DNA of 64,000 nt from Tritrichomonas musculus (taxonomy: Eukaryota; Parabasalia; Tritrichomonadida; Tritrichomonadidae). Positions 45,808 through 55,507 of the stretch are shown in pieces (positions within the stretch are counted from its first letter, which is position 1; each line of letters opens with the position of its first letter). Under the pieces are notes generated by a model. That model did not search any database, was not told where the DNA came from, and saw nothing but the letters and a program-made list of their open reading frames with translations. The position numbers and the translations under genes are program-made. The stretch spans positions 1,013,501-1,077,500 of the forward strand of contig JAPFFF010000049.1 of the NCBI GenBank assembly GCA_039105265.1, given 5' to 3'.

Positions 45808-48372
45808 ATGTCAAAACAAGATAAAAATAATTCATCTGATAGCTTTGAATTAGATTTAAGTGGTAATATTGATGATGATTCTGTATTTGATAGTGAGGTA
45901 TCTAAACCTGATGATGATGATGAAGAACTAGAGGACCCGATAGATTATTTTAAGAAAACGTTTCTCAGTACATACAAACTAGAACACCCCAATGATTTAA
46001 TTAATTTGTTGTATCAAATACAAAACAATGAATATACAGGAAGAAGTGTCGGAAAGATTCGTGAAATGAAAGTTAAGTTTCGACGATTTGTTTCATTGAT
46101 GAACAAAATCAATGCAGGAATTAAAAGTAAAGGTAATCAATTCCTTAGTTTAAGAGAGTACACAACAGATAAAAAAAGTCTTGATACAATCATCAATTAC
46201 TTTAATATTGTTGTCAACGATGATTTAAATTATAGCTCTGATGGTTTTCGTTCATCACCCATCAAACCTCCGCGAAAGCATCATACACCACAAACCACCA
46301 AAGGAAGAAGAAAGAGAACAAGTATACATGAACCAACACCTGACAGCAGTAAACGAAGAACACCAAGAAGAAAACTCATAACTCCGAGTGATTCTGATGA
46401 ATTACTGAATACAAGTTTTTTGGAGCAAGATGATTCACTACCATCAATATCATTTAACTTCCCAGAATTAGAAGAAGAGGAGGAAGATAACCTATCAGCC
46501 TTGTTGTTATCTCCTTATGATTTGGTAGATGATGACATTGAATTGCTCAAGCAATTAGGCTATAATCAACCATGGCTCAATGTACTACCAAGATGTTATG
46601 AAGCAGCAAAGAAACCACAAAACAAACTTGATGAACAAGCAAAGGAAAACGTTGATGCATTACATCAAACACTAGAAATTATCAGAGACAAGATGAAGAG
46701 AAACATTGATATAACCAATGAACAAAAATCAATTACAGGCTTATCATCATTCTTCAGAGTGTTTGACACAATCATTAATAGAAAACCTATCAAAGGCTCT
46801 GATGTCATACAACCAATCAAACCACCATCAATGAAACCAATCCCATTTGTGAAACCAAATGATGTTGTTAATAATTTTTCAGCATCTAAAAGAGTCATGA
46901 CAGACGCAGACGATTTTTCGCAGTCATTTGTTTTCGATAGAGAAGATGGTGATGACCTCAATCAAACATTCACTGATTACGCTCAACAAGCAAATAAACC
47001 AAAGAAGCATGGCAAGTTCATTGATGGTGATAAAGTTGAATTTAATCAAAAAATATTTAAACCTGGAAATCCATTTGCACAAAAAATAACCGATGATGAA
47101 ATCAATGCTTTAATTAAAAATGCTAAAGCAGCAACAGTAAGAGGTAAGCGTGAGGACAGAGATGCCCCAACCGTTCTTGAAAACATTGATAGAGATTTCA
47201 CAAACCTTAACATTCAATCACCCGCCAAGAGTTCAACATACTATAAACAAAACTTCCTTGATTTAATCATTAATGGTAATTACAGAATCAAATACATTCC
47301 TGCTGCCTCAACCAGAGACCAAGCAACAATATACTGTCATACACATCTTGACCAAGACGGAAAGCCAAAATATCGCTTACTTCCTACAAACGCTATGGAC
47401 CCAAATGGTGAAGCAATAACAGACCTGAACGGAGATAAGATTGATGATATTGTATTAGTTGATAAGAAAGGAGTGCCACAAATCATAAACGGTTATAAAC
47501 TTGTATTTGCTTCTCCTTATAAGAAAGTATGGAAGACAGTTGTCAAATCAGCAGAAGAAAGGAAAGCTAAACCGTTCAATGTTTGGCTCAATGAACAATT
47601 CAATAAATCAAAGGATTCCGTAGATTGGGAGAAAGGTGAATATATTATTAATCCAAATGAAACCATCCAGAAATATACAGAATTCTATCACAATGAACTC
47701 GGTTTGGGTAAGCCAAAAGTCAGCAAACGATTAAGTCCTTCATCATATTGGTCAAGTTATTTCGCAAAGGTTTGGAAAGTCTTCTGGCAATTATTCCCAC
47801 AATACAAACCATTAACAAGAATCATTTCATACCTTTCAGTTTCAAATGTACTGTTTTGTATTTACTTTGATAACAATGTCAAGAAAGAGATTGAAAAAGG
47901 CGGTCAGCCAATGAATTACATTCAATGGTTGGCATGGAAGAAAATCAACAAATCAAAGTACAATCAAATGATTGGTAAGCGAATGACAACATTCATCAAT
48001 AATTTGTCAAAGGTCATTAACTTTGAAAGCGGTGAATTCAATCCTAATAGAAGTGCTTGGGAAGGAATGCCAATCGCTTTCATTCAATCAATGGAATCAT
48101 TGATACTATCATACTTAGTAAATGTCAGTATGAATGACAAGCAGAGACCCCAAAAATTGGCTGAAAAGACTCAATTAGCTGCTGAAATACCAACAGAAGA
48201 GATAAGAGAAAATAAAGAAGAATATAATCGAATAATCAATAACTTGATTGATAAAATCTATGGTCAACAATGTGGATATCTCGAATATAAGGAAAAACTA
48301 AATGCACAGAAGAAAGACCAATTAAGTAATGTAAACAGATACGATATTGATATATTTCAAGAAGAAGCATGA
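45808..48372 (+). CDS. 854-aa Polinton family protein with Asp-rich loop
   Basis: The N-terminal half is long, acidic and partly disordered, with basic patches (KPPRKHHTP, KGRRKRTS, KRRTPRRK near residues 150-195). The C-terminal half holds DLNGDKIDDIVLVDKKG near residue 552, INGYKLVFASPYKKVWKT, then a tryptophan-bearing helical region (SYWSSYFAKVWKVFWQLFP, near 650). This half is shared with the 477-aa protein of Polinton D. The basic patches could bind packaged DNA. Divergent from the fibre-like gene. Function unknown, possibly a large internal virion protein. Confidence 0.65.
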   Translation: MSKQDKNNSSDSFELDLSGNIDDDSVFDSEVSKPDDDDEELEDPIDYFKKTFLSTYKLEHPNDLINLLYQIQNNEYTGRSVGKIREMKVKFRRFVSLMNKINAGIKSKGNQFLSLREYTTDKKSLDTIINYFNIVVNDDLNYSSDGFRSSPIKPPRKHHTPQTTKGRRKRTSIHEPTPDSSKRRTPRRKLITPSDSDELLNTSFLEQDDSLPSISFNFPELEEEEEDNLSALLLSPYDLVDDDIELLKQLGYNQPWLNVLPRCYEAAKKPQNKLDEQAKENVDALHQTLEIIRDKMKRNIDITNEQKSITGLSSFFRVFDTIINRKPIKGSDVIQPIKPPSMKPIPFVKPNDVVNNFSASKRVMTDADDFSQSFVFDREDGDDLNQTFTDYAQQANKPKKHGKFIDGDKVEFNQKIFKPGNPFAQKITDDEINALIKNAKAATVRGKREDRDAPTVLENIDRDFTNLNIQSPAKSSTYYKQNFLDLIINGNYRIKYIPAASTRDQATIYCHTHLDQDGKPKYRLLPTNAMDPNGEAITDLNGDKIDDIVLVDKKGVPQIINGYKLVFASPYKKVWKTVVKSAEERKAKPFNVWLNEQFNKSKDSVDWEKGEYIINPNETIQKYTEFYHNELGLGKPKVSKRLSPSSYWSSYFAKVWKVFWQLFPQYKPLTRIISYLSVSNVLFCIYFDNNVKKEIEKGGQPMNYIQWLAWKKINKSKYNQMIGKRMTTFINNLSKVINFESGEFNPNRSAWEGMPIAFIQSMESLILSYLVNVSMNDKQRPQKLAEKTQLAAEIPTEEIRENKEEYNRIINNLIDKIYGQQCGYLEYKEKLNAQKKDQLSNVNRYDIDIFQEEA

Positions 48373-48425
48373 ATCAGAGAATAAAAATAAATGAAATGAT
48401 ATTCATTGAATCATGTTGATTGCTT

Positions 48426-48956
48426 TTATTTTTGTTCACTCATTTTGCGTTTTGGTCTTCGATGTTTGGATGTGTTGAGTCTACGTGTTGGACTCAAATC
48501 AGCATCAAACGGAGTGATTTCAGTTTTATCAAGTGATTCATCGGTGTTTCTCAATTGATTCCAATATCTCGAATCATTCCAAATCATCGACGGTGAAGGA
48601 GGGTTTGGTTGTTGAATGAATGATGATTTGATTCTGTTGATTCGTTGTTTAGCTTTTATTGAATCAACTTGTCTTTGTTTTTCTTTGGCATATACTTCAT
48701 ATATTGGGTCATCTTGTAATTGCTCAAATAACTTCTCTCTTATTCGAACTCTTCTTTCGAGTGCAGGATGTTGTTTAAATGTTGGTGGCGGGCTTCTTAT
48801 GTTTCTGAATTTGCGAGGAATATAATAATCACATGTCGGGGGTGGTCCTTCAGTGATGTTAACGAATTTTGGTGTGTTTGGATAGTATTCAGGTGGTTTA
48901 TATGATGAAGGTCCAAAAAAAGCATCAAACACTGGAGGCGAATGATTGTTATTCAT
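48426..48956 (-). CDS. Hypothetical proline-rich basic protein
   Basis: 176 aa; the first 60 residues are rich in Pro, Tyr and Phe (HSPPVFDAFFGPSSYKPPEY), the middle is a basic helical stretch (RIREKLFEQL; KEKQRQVDSIKAKQRINRIK), and the C-terminus is basic (RRPKRKMSEQK). It converges on the 854-aa gene, with CAAAAATAAA-type motifs on both strands between the two stops (48378-48437). Not recognised; probably nucleic-acid or partner binding. Confidence 0.5.
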   Translation of the reverse strand: MNNNHSPPVFDAFFGPSSYKPPEYYPNTPKFVNITEGPPPTCDYYIPRKFRNIRSPPPTFKQHPALERRVRIREKLFEQLQDDPIYEVYAKEKQRQVDSIKAKQRINRIKSSFIQQPNPPSPSMIWNDSRYWNQLRNTDESLDKTEITPFDADLSPTRRLNTSKHRRPKRKMSEQK

Positions 48957-48963
48957 TTTGAAT

Positions 48964-49356
48964 TCAATAAATTAATAAGCAACTGAATATAAATGATTCA
49001 GGTTCAATAACGTTTCCTTTCATGTCTGTGAACCATAAATGATATTCTTTTTTTGTGTTGTTCAGACACTCATATTTCCTGTATTTCGTTTGTCTTCTGT
49101 TAGCAAGCATAATGAAATGGTCGCAGAAAGGCATGAATTCAACTATATCTGAATGAACCATCAAATCACCGACAATATGTTGATTGACAACAGCACCACA
49201 ATACTGAACAACAATGTACTTCTTGTTGCGACTATAAACGAAATCATCAGGAAGAATAAAATCTTTTGATTGTGTGTGATAGTATCGTTTTGTGATTTGT
49301 TGTTTAGCTTTCATTTTGCGTTTTATAAGCCAAAAAGAATATTTTATAATCATCAT
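48964..49356 (-). CDS. Hypothetical 130-aa protein overlapping integrase
   Basis: A basic N-terminus (KRKMKAKQQITKRYY) is followed by a compact domain with DFVYSRNKKYIVVQYCGAVV, FMPFCDHFIMLANRR and WFTDMKGN. Several aromatic residues and beta strands suggest a small globular protein. The start region overlaps the end of the integrase gene by 53 bases in another frame, so a later ATG (about 49314, MKAKQQ) may be used. No family recognised. Confidence 0.5.
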   Translation of the reverse strand: MMIIKYSFWLIKRKMKAKQQITKRYYHTQSKDFILPDDFVYSRNKKYIVVQYCGAVVNQHIVGDLMVHSDIVEFMPFCDHFIMLANRRQTKYRKYECLNNTKKEYHLWFTDMKGNVIEPESFIFSCLLIY

Positions 49357-50479
49357 TCAAATCATCTATTGATGAACAAACATATTTTGTGTACATGATT
49401 GGAACTGTTATTATTGTTTTGTTCTTCAGTGTTTTGTTAGTTTGACGCAAAGGATTTAATAGTTTACATTTAACGTTTCCAGACTCATAGCAAATGAATT
49501 CAGCGAGTTCATTGAACACTCTTCTTCGCTTTTCATGTTTCTTTTCTGTTTTTCCGTAATCGGTGTGAATGAGTATTATATTTTTGGGTTTGTATGACAG
49601 AAGACCTTTAAATCGTTGTTTTTGTTGAATCTCTTTCAATTGCATTGATTTCGCTCTTATGTATTGCCATTCAAGGTCGCGGTCGTCTTGCATCTGTTGA
49701 GGTGTTAGATAAATGTATTTTGATTGTCGTTTGTCAAGGTATTCATCAGTTTCTTCATCAAATGATGTGTATAAAGGATTCAATAAGCGAAGAGATGAAT
49801 GAGGCGTGTTATTGTACCATTCAACCATTTGTTGCATCAATACATTGTTTGTCATTCGTTGTTGTGATTGACCAAAAGCATTTCTTAATGTTCTGATTAC
49901 TGCATCAACACATTTATGCGCATTCGTGAAAGGTGAATCATCAATGATTAACTTTATTTTGTTAGGAGCTTTGAATTTAATTGATGGTTTGTCTGATTGA
50001 TATCGCTCTTTACCGTTGCAATAACTTTTGAATGCATTTGATATGAAAGCCTTTTCACCATCACATTTAATTGTTTCGATTCTGATATTTCTTTTATTGA
50101 CTAGTTTATCAATTACTTTGATTACATACAACTCAGACTTGTAATCAATTGGTTCAACAATTAGGTATTTGGTGTTTACATTGATTAGGACGAGATAAGC
50201 TTTGTTTAATGCAAACATTATATCGATTTCGTACGCATACGGTTCAAATGAAAAATCGGGTTTTGATAGTTTCTTTACTGTCTTCAATTGGTAATCCTTA
50301 ATATAGGGCTCTGTTTTAATGTTTGTGTCTTTGATGTACTTGTATTTAGATTTGAAAGGATAGTTGATTGATTCTTTGTAGCTGCGTGTACTCGCTGCAT
50401 CTTCGATGTATTCATTCATTTGAATCGCAAAAATAAAGCATTCATTAATGAAGGAACTCTGTTCCCTTTTGCAAAGCAA
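49304..50479 (-). CDS. INT: Polinton integrase (rve superfamily)
   Basis: 391 aa. The core starts at YEIDIMFALNKAYLVLINVN and continues with IKCDGEKAFIS near residue 140, the HKCVDAVIRTLRNAFG helix near 190, and YNNTPHSSL near 220, the standard order of an rve core. The C-terminal region (KNIILIHTDYGKTEKKHEKR, then CKLLNPLRQ) is small and basic. An ATG about 20 codons into the frame (MNEYIEDAASTR, about 50419) follows a CAAAAATAAA-type motif and is a likely true start. The capsid gene ends 29 bp upstream of the frame. Expected to insert the element. Confidence 0.85.
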   Translation of the reverse strand: MLCKREQSSFINECFIFAIQMNEYIEDAASTRSYKESINYPFKSKYKYIKDTNIKTEPYIKDYQLKTVKKLSKPDFSFEPYAYEIDIMFALNKAYLVLINVNTKYLIVEPIDYKSELYVIKVIDKLVNKRNIRIETIKCDGEKAFISNAFKSYCNGKERYQSDKPSIKFKAPNKIKLIIDDSPFTNAHKCVDAVIRTLRNAFGQSQQRMTNNVLMQQMVEWYNNTPHSSLRLLNPLYTSFDEETDEYLDKRQSKYIYLTPQQMQDDRDLEWQYIRAKSMQLKEIQQKQRFKGLLSYKPKNIILIHTDYGKTEKKHEKRRRVFNELAEFICYESGNVKCKLLNPLRQTNKTLKNKTIITVPIMYTKYVCSSIDDLNDDYKIFFLAYKTQNES

Positions 50480-50507
50480 AATGATTATTTAATGAAAATC
50501 AATTCAT

Positions 50508-52451
50508 TTATTCATTTGCTTGACTTCCTTTTGGTGTTTCATCATCAACGTAAACCAATCCGTCAAGAGATAAATGGAAATAGGTGTCGCGAGTGATGAA
50601 CAACTGGGTCGGGCATGGATGATGAATGGTTCCATCTGGCTCAACAACATTGTAATATGTATCATCATCTCCTGTATATATTGGTTGCCCATTGACTTGT
50701 ATTTGCACGTTTCCGAAACCTGAATCTAAGCCGTCGAATGTATATCCTGCGCTTGCTCGTTCAGTTTGAATGTTGAAAACAAATGATGTTGCATCACTGA
50801 TTGTGTTGTTGTATCTCTTACCGTTCGCGTCATTCTTTGGCATTGTCATCGAATCTTCAAATTCCTTTGTGCATGAAAGAGTGATTGCATCTAAATCACC
50901 AGCCGTTAATTGATTTTCAAAGAATCGTGCACCAATAGTTGAAACGTTTTCGTCTGGGAAGTTCTTTCCACCAATATTCAAGAAACAGTTTTGATAAACT
51001 GGGTTTTCAAAGACAGTTAAATCATTATGATGCTTTGGAAACATGATTGATAAATTAGTTGCATTGATTAATGGGATATTCAATGTTGACTTGATTCCGT
51101 TAGCTGCTGGAGCGATTGGGAAAGCATGATAATCAACTTTTTGTGAAGGAATGATTAAACCTTGTCTTAAAATGTCTTCAATTCCTTGTCTTGTAGCTTC
51201 ACAAACACCAAAGCCTTGCATATTAGATTTACAAGCCATGATTGTCATTCGATTAACAGTTAATGTCGCTGTTTGTTTTGAATAATGAGCGCTCATCAAC
51301 TTGTTGGCTTCAGTTTTAGATACAAAGTTAACGTAAACATGACCTGCATGTGATGGTTGAGGTAATTTACCATGTTCTTTGGTATAATGGGCTTGACAAA
51401 TTGCTTTATTATCATCAGTCTTTTCAATTCCAAGTTCAGTAAATTCATCATCAGTAAAGCTAAATATTAATGAACAATTTTCAATCAGTTCATCGAAATC
51501 ACCTCCAGATGCAGATACGTATTGTTCTCTAACTTCATACTTCAATTGATATTTCGTTGGTGTTGGTTCAGGTGATGGTGGGTCTGGATTGTCTCCAGGT
51601 CCTGGAATCACAGCTTGATTACCGATTTGTGTGAATTGATGTTTGAGGTGTCCTCGTGCCTTGATTTCCTTTAGTCTGTTTAATTCTTCCATCGATATTG
51701 AATCATTGTCTTCAAGAAATACTTTTGCTTCAGCAACTGTGTAAGGGTCTAATACTGCCCAAACAAGACCAGCTGGACTGACTTGAAAACGAATTGATAA
51801 ATCACCAATGATTCCATTAGGGAATAAATCAAATGCTTGTAATGCGAGCAAATCATCAAAAGGAACATTCAAATCAAATTCGACTTCACTTCTTCCAGTG
51901 TTCTTAAATGAATTCAAGTTAACATAAACTCCTGCATGTGTCTGTGAATAGTTGCTAATGTTTTCCCACAATGAATGAACGAATCTGCGGCGTTTCTTCT
52001 CGGCTTCTGGTTTAACTGAAGAATACAAGAAGCCTTCACGAATGCATTCATTCTGTTGGTATCCGACATTGACATTATTATGAAGAATCTCTAACCTGTC
52101 AAACAACTGGTTTGATGATTTGAAACCGACAAACAGTTTGTACAAGTTGTTGGGGTCATTGATTTCATTTAATTTACTCATATCTGTATTCAATGATAAA
52201 TCTAATTTAACATGAAATGTTAAGAAACCTTTATCAATATCACTTACGAAGTGGTCAGGATGTGTTAAACTGATTTGCGAATATTGACCAGCTGTAAACG
52301 GAGCTGGTTGGTCATGACAGTCAACAGTTCTAAATGAAAATGAACGTGTACCGTCATTGACATTAATCATGTTTCTCATCTCTTCAAATGCATGAAGAAC
52401 GTTTCCTGTTTCAGTGCGAAGATTATGGGCTCTCTCGTTTCTATATAACAT
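50508..52451 (-). CDS. MCP: Major capsid protein, double jelly-roll, Polinton B
   Basis: 647 aa. Residues about 40-110 (FSFRTVDCHDQPAPF; ISLTHPDHFVSDIDKGFLTF) begin the first jelly-roll. RFVHSLWENISNYSQTHAGV lies near 160 and LLALQAFDLFPNGIIGDL near 205. A Pro-Thr linker (PDPPSPEPTPTKYQ) sits near 300. The second jelly-roll includes MFPKHHNDLTVFENP near 475 and FLNIGGKNFPDENVS near 493. The order and many words match the truncated D copy, and the C-terminal part matches the Polinton A capsid. Divergent from the pVI-like gene (49 bp). Likely forms the capsid shell. Confidence 0.85.
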   Translation of the reverse strand: MLYRNERAHNLRTETGNVLHAFEEMRNMINVNDGTRSFSFRTVDCHDQPAPFTAGQYSQISLTHPDHFVSDIDKGFLTFHVKLDLSLNTDMSKLNEINDPNNLYKLFVGFKSSNQLFDRLEILHNNVNVGYQQNECIREGFLYSSVKPEAEKKRRRFVHSLWENISNYSQTHAGVYVNLNSFKNTGRSEVEFDLNVPFDDLLALQAFDLFPNGIIGDLSIRFQVSPAGLVWAVLDPYTVAEAKVFLEDNDSISMEELNRLKEIKARGHLKHQFTQIGNQAVIPGPGDNPDPPSPEPTPTKYQLKYEVREQYVSASGGDFDELIENCSLIFSFTDDEFTELGIEKTDDNKAICQAHYTKEHGKLPQPSHAGHVYVNFVSKTEANKLMSAHYSKQTATLTVNRMTIMACKSNMQGFGVCEATRQGIEDILRQGLIIPSQKVDYHAFPIAPAANGIKSTLNIPLINATNLSIMFPKHHNDLTVFENPVYQNCFLNIGGKNFPDENVSTIGARFFENQLTAGDLDAITLSCTKEFEDSMTMPKNDANGKRYNNTISDATSFVFNIQTERASAGYTFDGLDSGFGNVQIQVNGQPIYTGDDDTYYNVVEPDGTIHHPCPTQLFITRDTYFHLSLDGLVYVDDETPKGSQANE

Positions 52452-52500
52452 TTATGATTGAATAAAAAGGAAATAAAACACTTTTATCATTAATTAAATT

Positions 52501-52755
52501 ATGGGTGTCGGTATATTCAACAAAATCAAGAACGCATTTAAATCAATTGGCGGTAAAGTTAAATCATTTGCTCAGAAAGCAGTTAAAGCAATTCCAAAAG
52601 TTGTTGATGTTGGAAAGCAAATCATGGACAGAGTTAAACCAATTACACAATTCATTCCTGGTGTTGGTCAAGTAGTTGACGCAATTGATACAGGATTAAA
52701 TGCTGTCGACAAAGTAGGTAAATTTGGTAAATCAATACTGAATGAAGTTAAATGA
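52501..52755 (+). CDS. pVI-like small virion protein, Polinton B
   Basis: 84 aa: an amphipathic N-terminal helix (MGVGIFNKIKNAFKSIGGKV), a basic middle and a hydrophobic Gly/Val segment (ITQFIPGVGQVVDAIDTGLN). It matches the 106-aa protein of Polinton D in plan and in its place divergent from the capsid gene. A second copy lies in B' at 59723-59977. Membrane-disrupting or capsid-interior role inferred from adenovirus pVI. Confidence 0.68.
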   Translation: MGVGIFNKIKNAFKSIGGKVKSFAQKAVKAIPKVVDVGKQIMDRVKPITQFIPGVGQVVDAIDTGLNAVDKVGKFGKSILNEVK

Positions 52756-52791
52756 AAAACAATGAAAAATAATGATTTAAATTGAATATAA

Positions 52792-53268
52792 ATGAATGAT
52801 AACATCAATGAACTTAAAGTAATAAACGAAAACATTAATGAATCAAAAGTGTTTAAATCAGTTGAAGAGTTCAATTTGTTCTATCAAAAGAATATCGAGC
52901 AAATGAAATCACAAACTACTAACTATTTGAACAAGATTTATAAAATCATCACTAATGACGGTAATGAATACAAAATCACTAAACGTAATTGTACAGACGG
53001 TAAACGATGTGGTGGCGACATTTATTTGAAGAAAGTTGGGAACACAATCACTAAAACACTTGAAAACGACAACATCAAGGCTGATATATCATTGATAAAG
53101 GAATCATTGAATGAATTCACTGAACAAATCAATCAATTGAACAACAAAAATAAAATACTTGAAGAACATATCAATAAGCTTTCAAATGTTGTTGACCAAC
53201 AATCAAAAGTCATTAATGAATACATTTTAAATGTTGTTGCTCCTGACAACCACCGAATGATTAAGTGA
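52792..53268 (+). CDS. Coiled-coil protein, Polinton B
   Basis: 158 aa: an N-terminal domain with VEEFNLFYQKNIEQMKSQ, a Cys-bearing loop (NCTDGKRCGGDIYLKK) near residue 66-80, then a coiled coil (LNEFTEQINQLNNKNKILEE to NKLSNVVDQQSKVINEY). Homologous to the 118-aa protein of Polinton D. The tail overlaps the convergent 77-aa gene by 42 bases. Probably a small structural protein. Confidence 0.7.
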   Translation: MNDNINELKVINENINESKVFKSVEEFNLFYQKNIEQMKSQTTNYLNKIYKIITNDGNEYKITKRNCTDGKRCGGDIYLKKVGNTITKTLENDNIKADISLIKESLNEFTEQINQLNNKNKILEEHINKLSNVVDQQSKVINEYILNVVAPDNHRMIK

Positions 53269-53460
53269 ATCATGATGATTTAATGATTTAGTCGTTTTTG
53301 GTGGAGGTTCATGAAATATATTTCCTTTTTCATTATAACATTTCACTGTCGGAGCTGAGTTTATTTTTGTTCTCTTCTTTTGCATCGTTAATTGTAATCT
53401 ATCAAAATAGTTTTTGTGTTTATCATCATGAATGGTTCTCATTTGATTAATAGCAGACAT
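53227..53460 (-). CDS. Hypothetical 77-aa basic protein
   Basis: Starts MSAINQMRTIHDDKHKNYFD, then a basic stretch (QLTMQKKRTKINSAPTVKCY) and a PPPKTTKSLNHHDS tail. It is divergent from the 75-aa gene with only 14 bp between the two starts. The copy in B' (58988-59221) differs at one residue by eye, which supports a real gene. Family unknown. Confidence 0.55.
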   Translation of the reverse strand: MSAINQMRTIHDDKHKNYFDRLQLTMQKKRTKINSAPTVKCYNEKGNIFHEPPPKTTKSLNHHDSLNHSVVVRSNNI

Positions 53461-53474
53461 TTAATTGTTATTAA

Positions 53475-53702
53475 ATGAGTGAACTAACAGAATACAAGAA
53501 AGAAATACCAGAACTAAAACGAATCAAACGAGGATTAAAAGAAAAGTGTTATGATTACAAACAATGTCTCAACAATATCAAATCAGGAATGTTGGGGTCT
53601 GATGGTCTTGCCGTTCGTGAGTCTCTTATCGAAGACATCAACAGCCTCAAAAATAAAGTTCATCAACTTGAGAATGAATTAAATGAATTGTCTAATAAAT
53701 GA
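53475..53702 (+). CDS. Coiled-coil 75-aa protein entering the right TIR
   Basis: Predicted coiled coil throughout: ELKRIKRGLKEKCYDYKQC and later IEDINSLKNKVHQLENELNE. The last third of the gene lies inside the right TIR (53631-53997), so its C-terminus is also present at the left end of the element. The B' copy at 58746-58973 encodes the same protein. Possibly an end-associated or regulatory protein; function unknown. Confidence 0.6.
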   Translation: MSELTEYKKEIPELKRIKRGLKEKCYDYKQCLNNIKSGMLGSDGLAVRESLIEDINSLKNKVHQLENELNELSNK

Positions 53703-53997
53703 AACATCAATTGATGGTAATCATTAAATGAGTTCATATTATTTTTGTTCATTAGTCGTGTTGACGGCGGGCTTTAGCTCGACGGAAACCGACTGATATA
53801 TACTACTAAACAAGTTCAAAGATGAAGATTCAAAGATGAAGATTCAAAAGTGTCTACCCGATTTTTGAATGAAATGAGGGGCTAATTTTGAAAAAGTGGC
53901 GATTTTTTGAGTCATGGCGCTGAGGTTTGGGGTCTGTAAACCCTATGACGAGGGGGTCATTTTTTATCCCCTGCACGAAAGCCCACCCTATCTCTCT
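53631..53997. repeat. Right TIR of Polinton B
   Basis: 367 bp, inverted match to 33354-33720, apparently identical. The outer tip ends CCCTATCTCTCT at 53997, followed by the target duplication AAGGAT. Confidence 0.92.
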
Positions 53998-54003
53998 AAG
54001 GAT

Positions 54004-54279
54004 CAAAAGTCTTACCTGATGGTGTTCAAGATATTAACGAGTTTTTTTTATATTTCATGAATTCAATATCTGATGATTTATGATCTTTGTTTATTTTTAA
54101 AGCATATGAATCAAATGATAATGTCAATGATTATATTTTTTTACGCAATAATTTATCCAGTTTTATTCATGATATTCGATCATTAATTATTAATGAAACA
54201 ACAATTACAAGTCAGATTGAATCGCATCCAAAAAAATTATCTGATTTAAGTACATTCCAAAAGACATTTTTTAATTAAA
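54004..54279 (+). pseudogene. USP-type ubiquitin hydrolase gene, second part
   Basis: Immediately after the second AAGGAT copy the sequence continues in the same reading phase as the first part, giving VLPDGVQDINEFFLYFMNSI. This fits the QQDA-HEFL block that follows the Cys-box in USP proteases. About 22 codons on there is an in-frame TGA, after which the frame stays open as KAYESNDNVNDYIFLRNNLS to a stop at about 54279. The His-box domain of a complete USP (usually 200 or more residues further) is not visible, so this copy was short or decayed even apart from the insertion. Confidence 0.65.
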
Positions 54280-55507
54280 ATTCTAATCCAATAATATGTA
54301 TTTGTCCTTTAGAAAATCAGCTACATCATTAATAAATATCTTTTCATCAATTTATAAGTATCTTTTTACATTTTTTTTTACTAAACATACTTACAAGAAA
54401 ATTATTTCAATTTTCATTGTATTCATTGGTCTTTTTTTGACATTATGAAGAACAAAAAGTTAAGCCTAACTGATTATACATGTAAAGATTATAATTATGC
54501 TTATTTTTTTCTTTTTTATCAACTCATTTTATTATCAGAATATGTATTTGCATAAATGTAAAATAGTTTTTAAATAAAATCTGCAAAAAAACTAATTATT
54601 CAGTACTCATTCTAATATAATTAACCAAAATAATCATCAAAAAAATTATAAAAATATCTGATATAATATCATTTATTACAAATCACTAGTTTTTTTATCA
54701 TATTATTCTTTTATTCTCAGAAAATTCATTTTAGATGTATATAAAGTACAAACAAGGAAGATAATACAGTTTAAAGCCTCAAAATAGGTGCTGAAATAAT
54801 ACGTTATTTGGGCCGATTTGAAAGTGCAAATGGGCCGATTTGAAACTGCAATTTTGAGAAATCTCCAAAAAATGTAACCACAAAGGGCCGATTTGAAACT
54901 ACATTTATTAAGTGTCATAATATCGGTGATATGATAGATAATAAATGAATATCTTGAATTTAAAATTATTTATGTAAAAGATCATAAATAATATATAATT
55001 ATTATTTAATTAATTATATATATTTAAATATACTCTTCTTGTATTTCAAGGAAATCTAACAAAAAAGGTGAATTAAAAATAACAAGGTCAATAAAATCTA
55101 AAAAGGTGAAAGCATGATCGTCTCATCATATTTTAAGTCTAAGATAATAACTATTGAAAATTGGAATCAATTAAAGAAAAAATAATATCGATCTCATATT
55201 ACTATATAGATAATAATTTTATAAAATACAAAACGAAATATCATTTATGATATTACTTTTCTTGTTACATATATCTGTAATAGGCGAAAAAAGCAGTTAT
55301 AGGTTAAAAAGGCAAAAAAAAGGGCCTATTTGAAACTGCATATCATTCAAAAAAAATCAAAATCATTTTAACGTGCATAACTGTCGCTATTTGGTCGAAA
55401 AAACTACTCCTATCGTTTTTTGGGCCGATTTGAAACTGTAAATGGGCCGATTTGAAACAGAAATATCCGTTATTTGGGCCGATTTGAAACTGTATATCCG
55501 TTAATTT
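54280..55507. other. AT-rich interior of element C with subterminal motif copies
   Basis: No gene. At least seven copies of GGGCCGATTTGAAACTG or close variants lie at about 54811, 54831, 54884, 55319 (variant GGGCCTATTT), 55421, 55443 and 55476, spaced irregularly and increasing toward the TIR. Confidence 0.6.

Larger units (their letters stand above)
33354..53997. mobile_element. Polinton B, complete-looking, with AAGGAT target duplication
   Basis: A 20,644-bp element. The tips read AGAGAGATAGGG on both inward strands, the TIRs are 367 bp (33354-33720 and 53631-53997) and look identical by eye, and a perfect 6-bp duplication AAGGAT lies at 33348-33353 and 53998-54003. It carries PolB, integrase, packaging ATPase, capsid, pVI-like, coiled-coil, KilA-N, fibre-like and several conserved small genes, all open. 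No adenain-type protease was recognised. It looks whole and young. It inserted into the USP-like gene of element C. Confidence 0.95.

Noticed and set aside
33354-53997. Adenain-type maturation protease in Polinton B
   Set aside because: Polintons usually carry one, so I looked for a His...Glu/Asp...Cys pattern in the unassigned genes, but found none convincing; no claim made.
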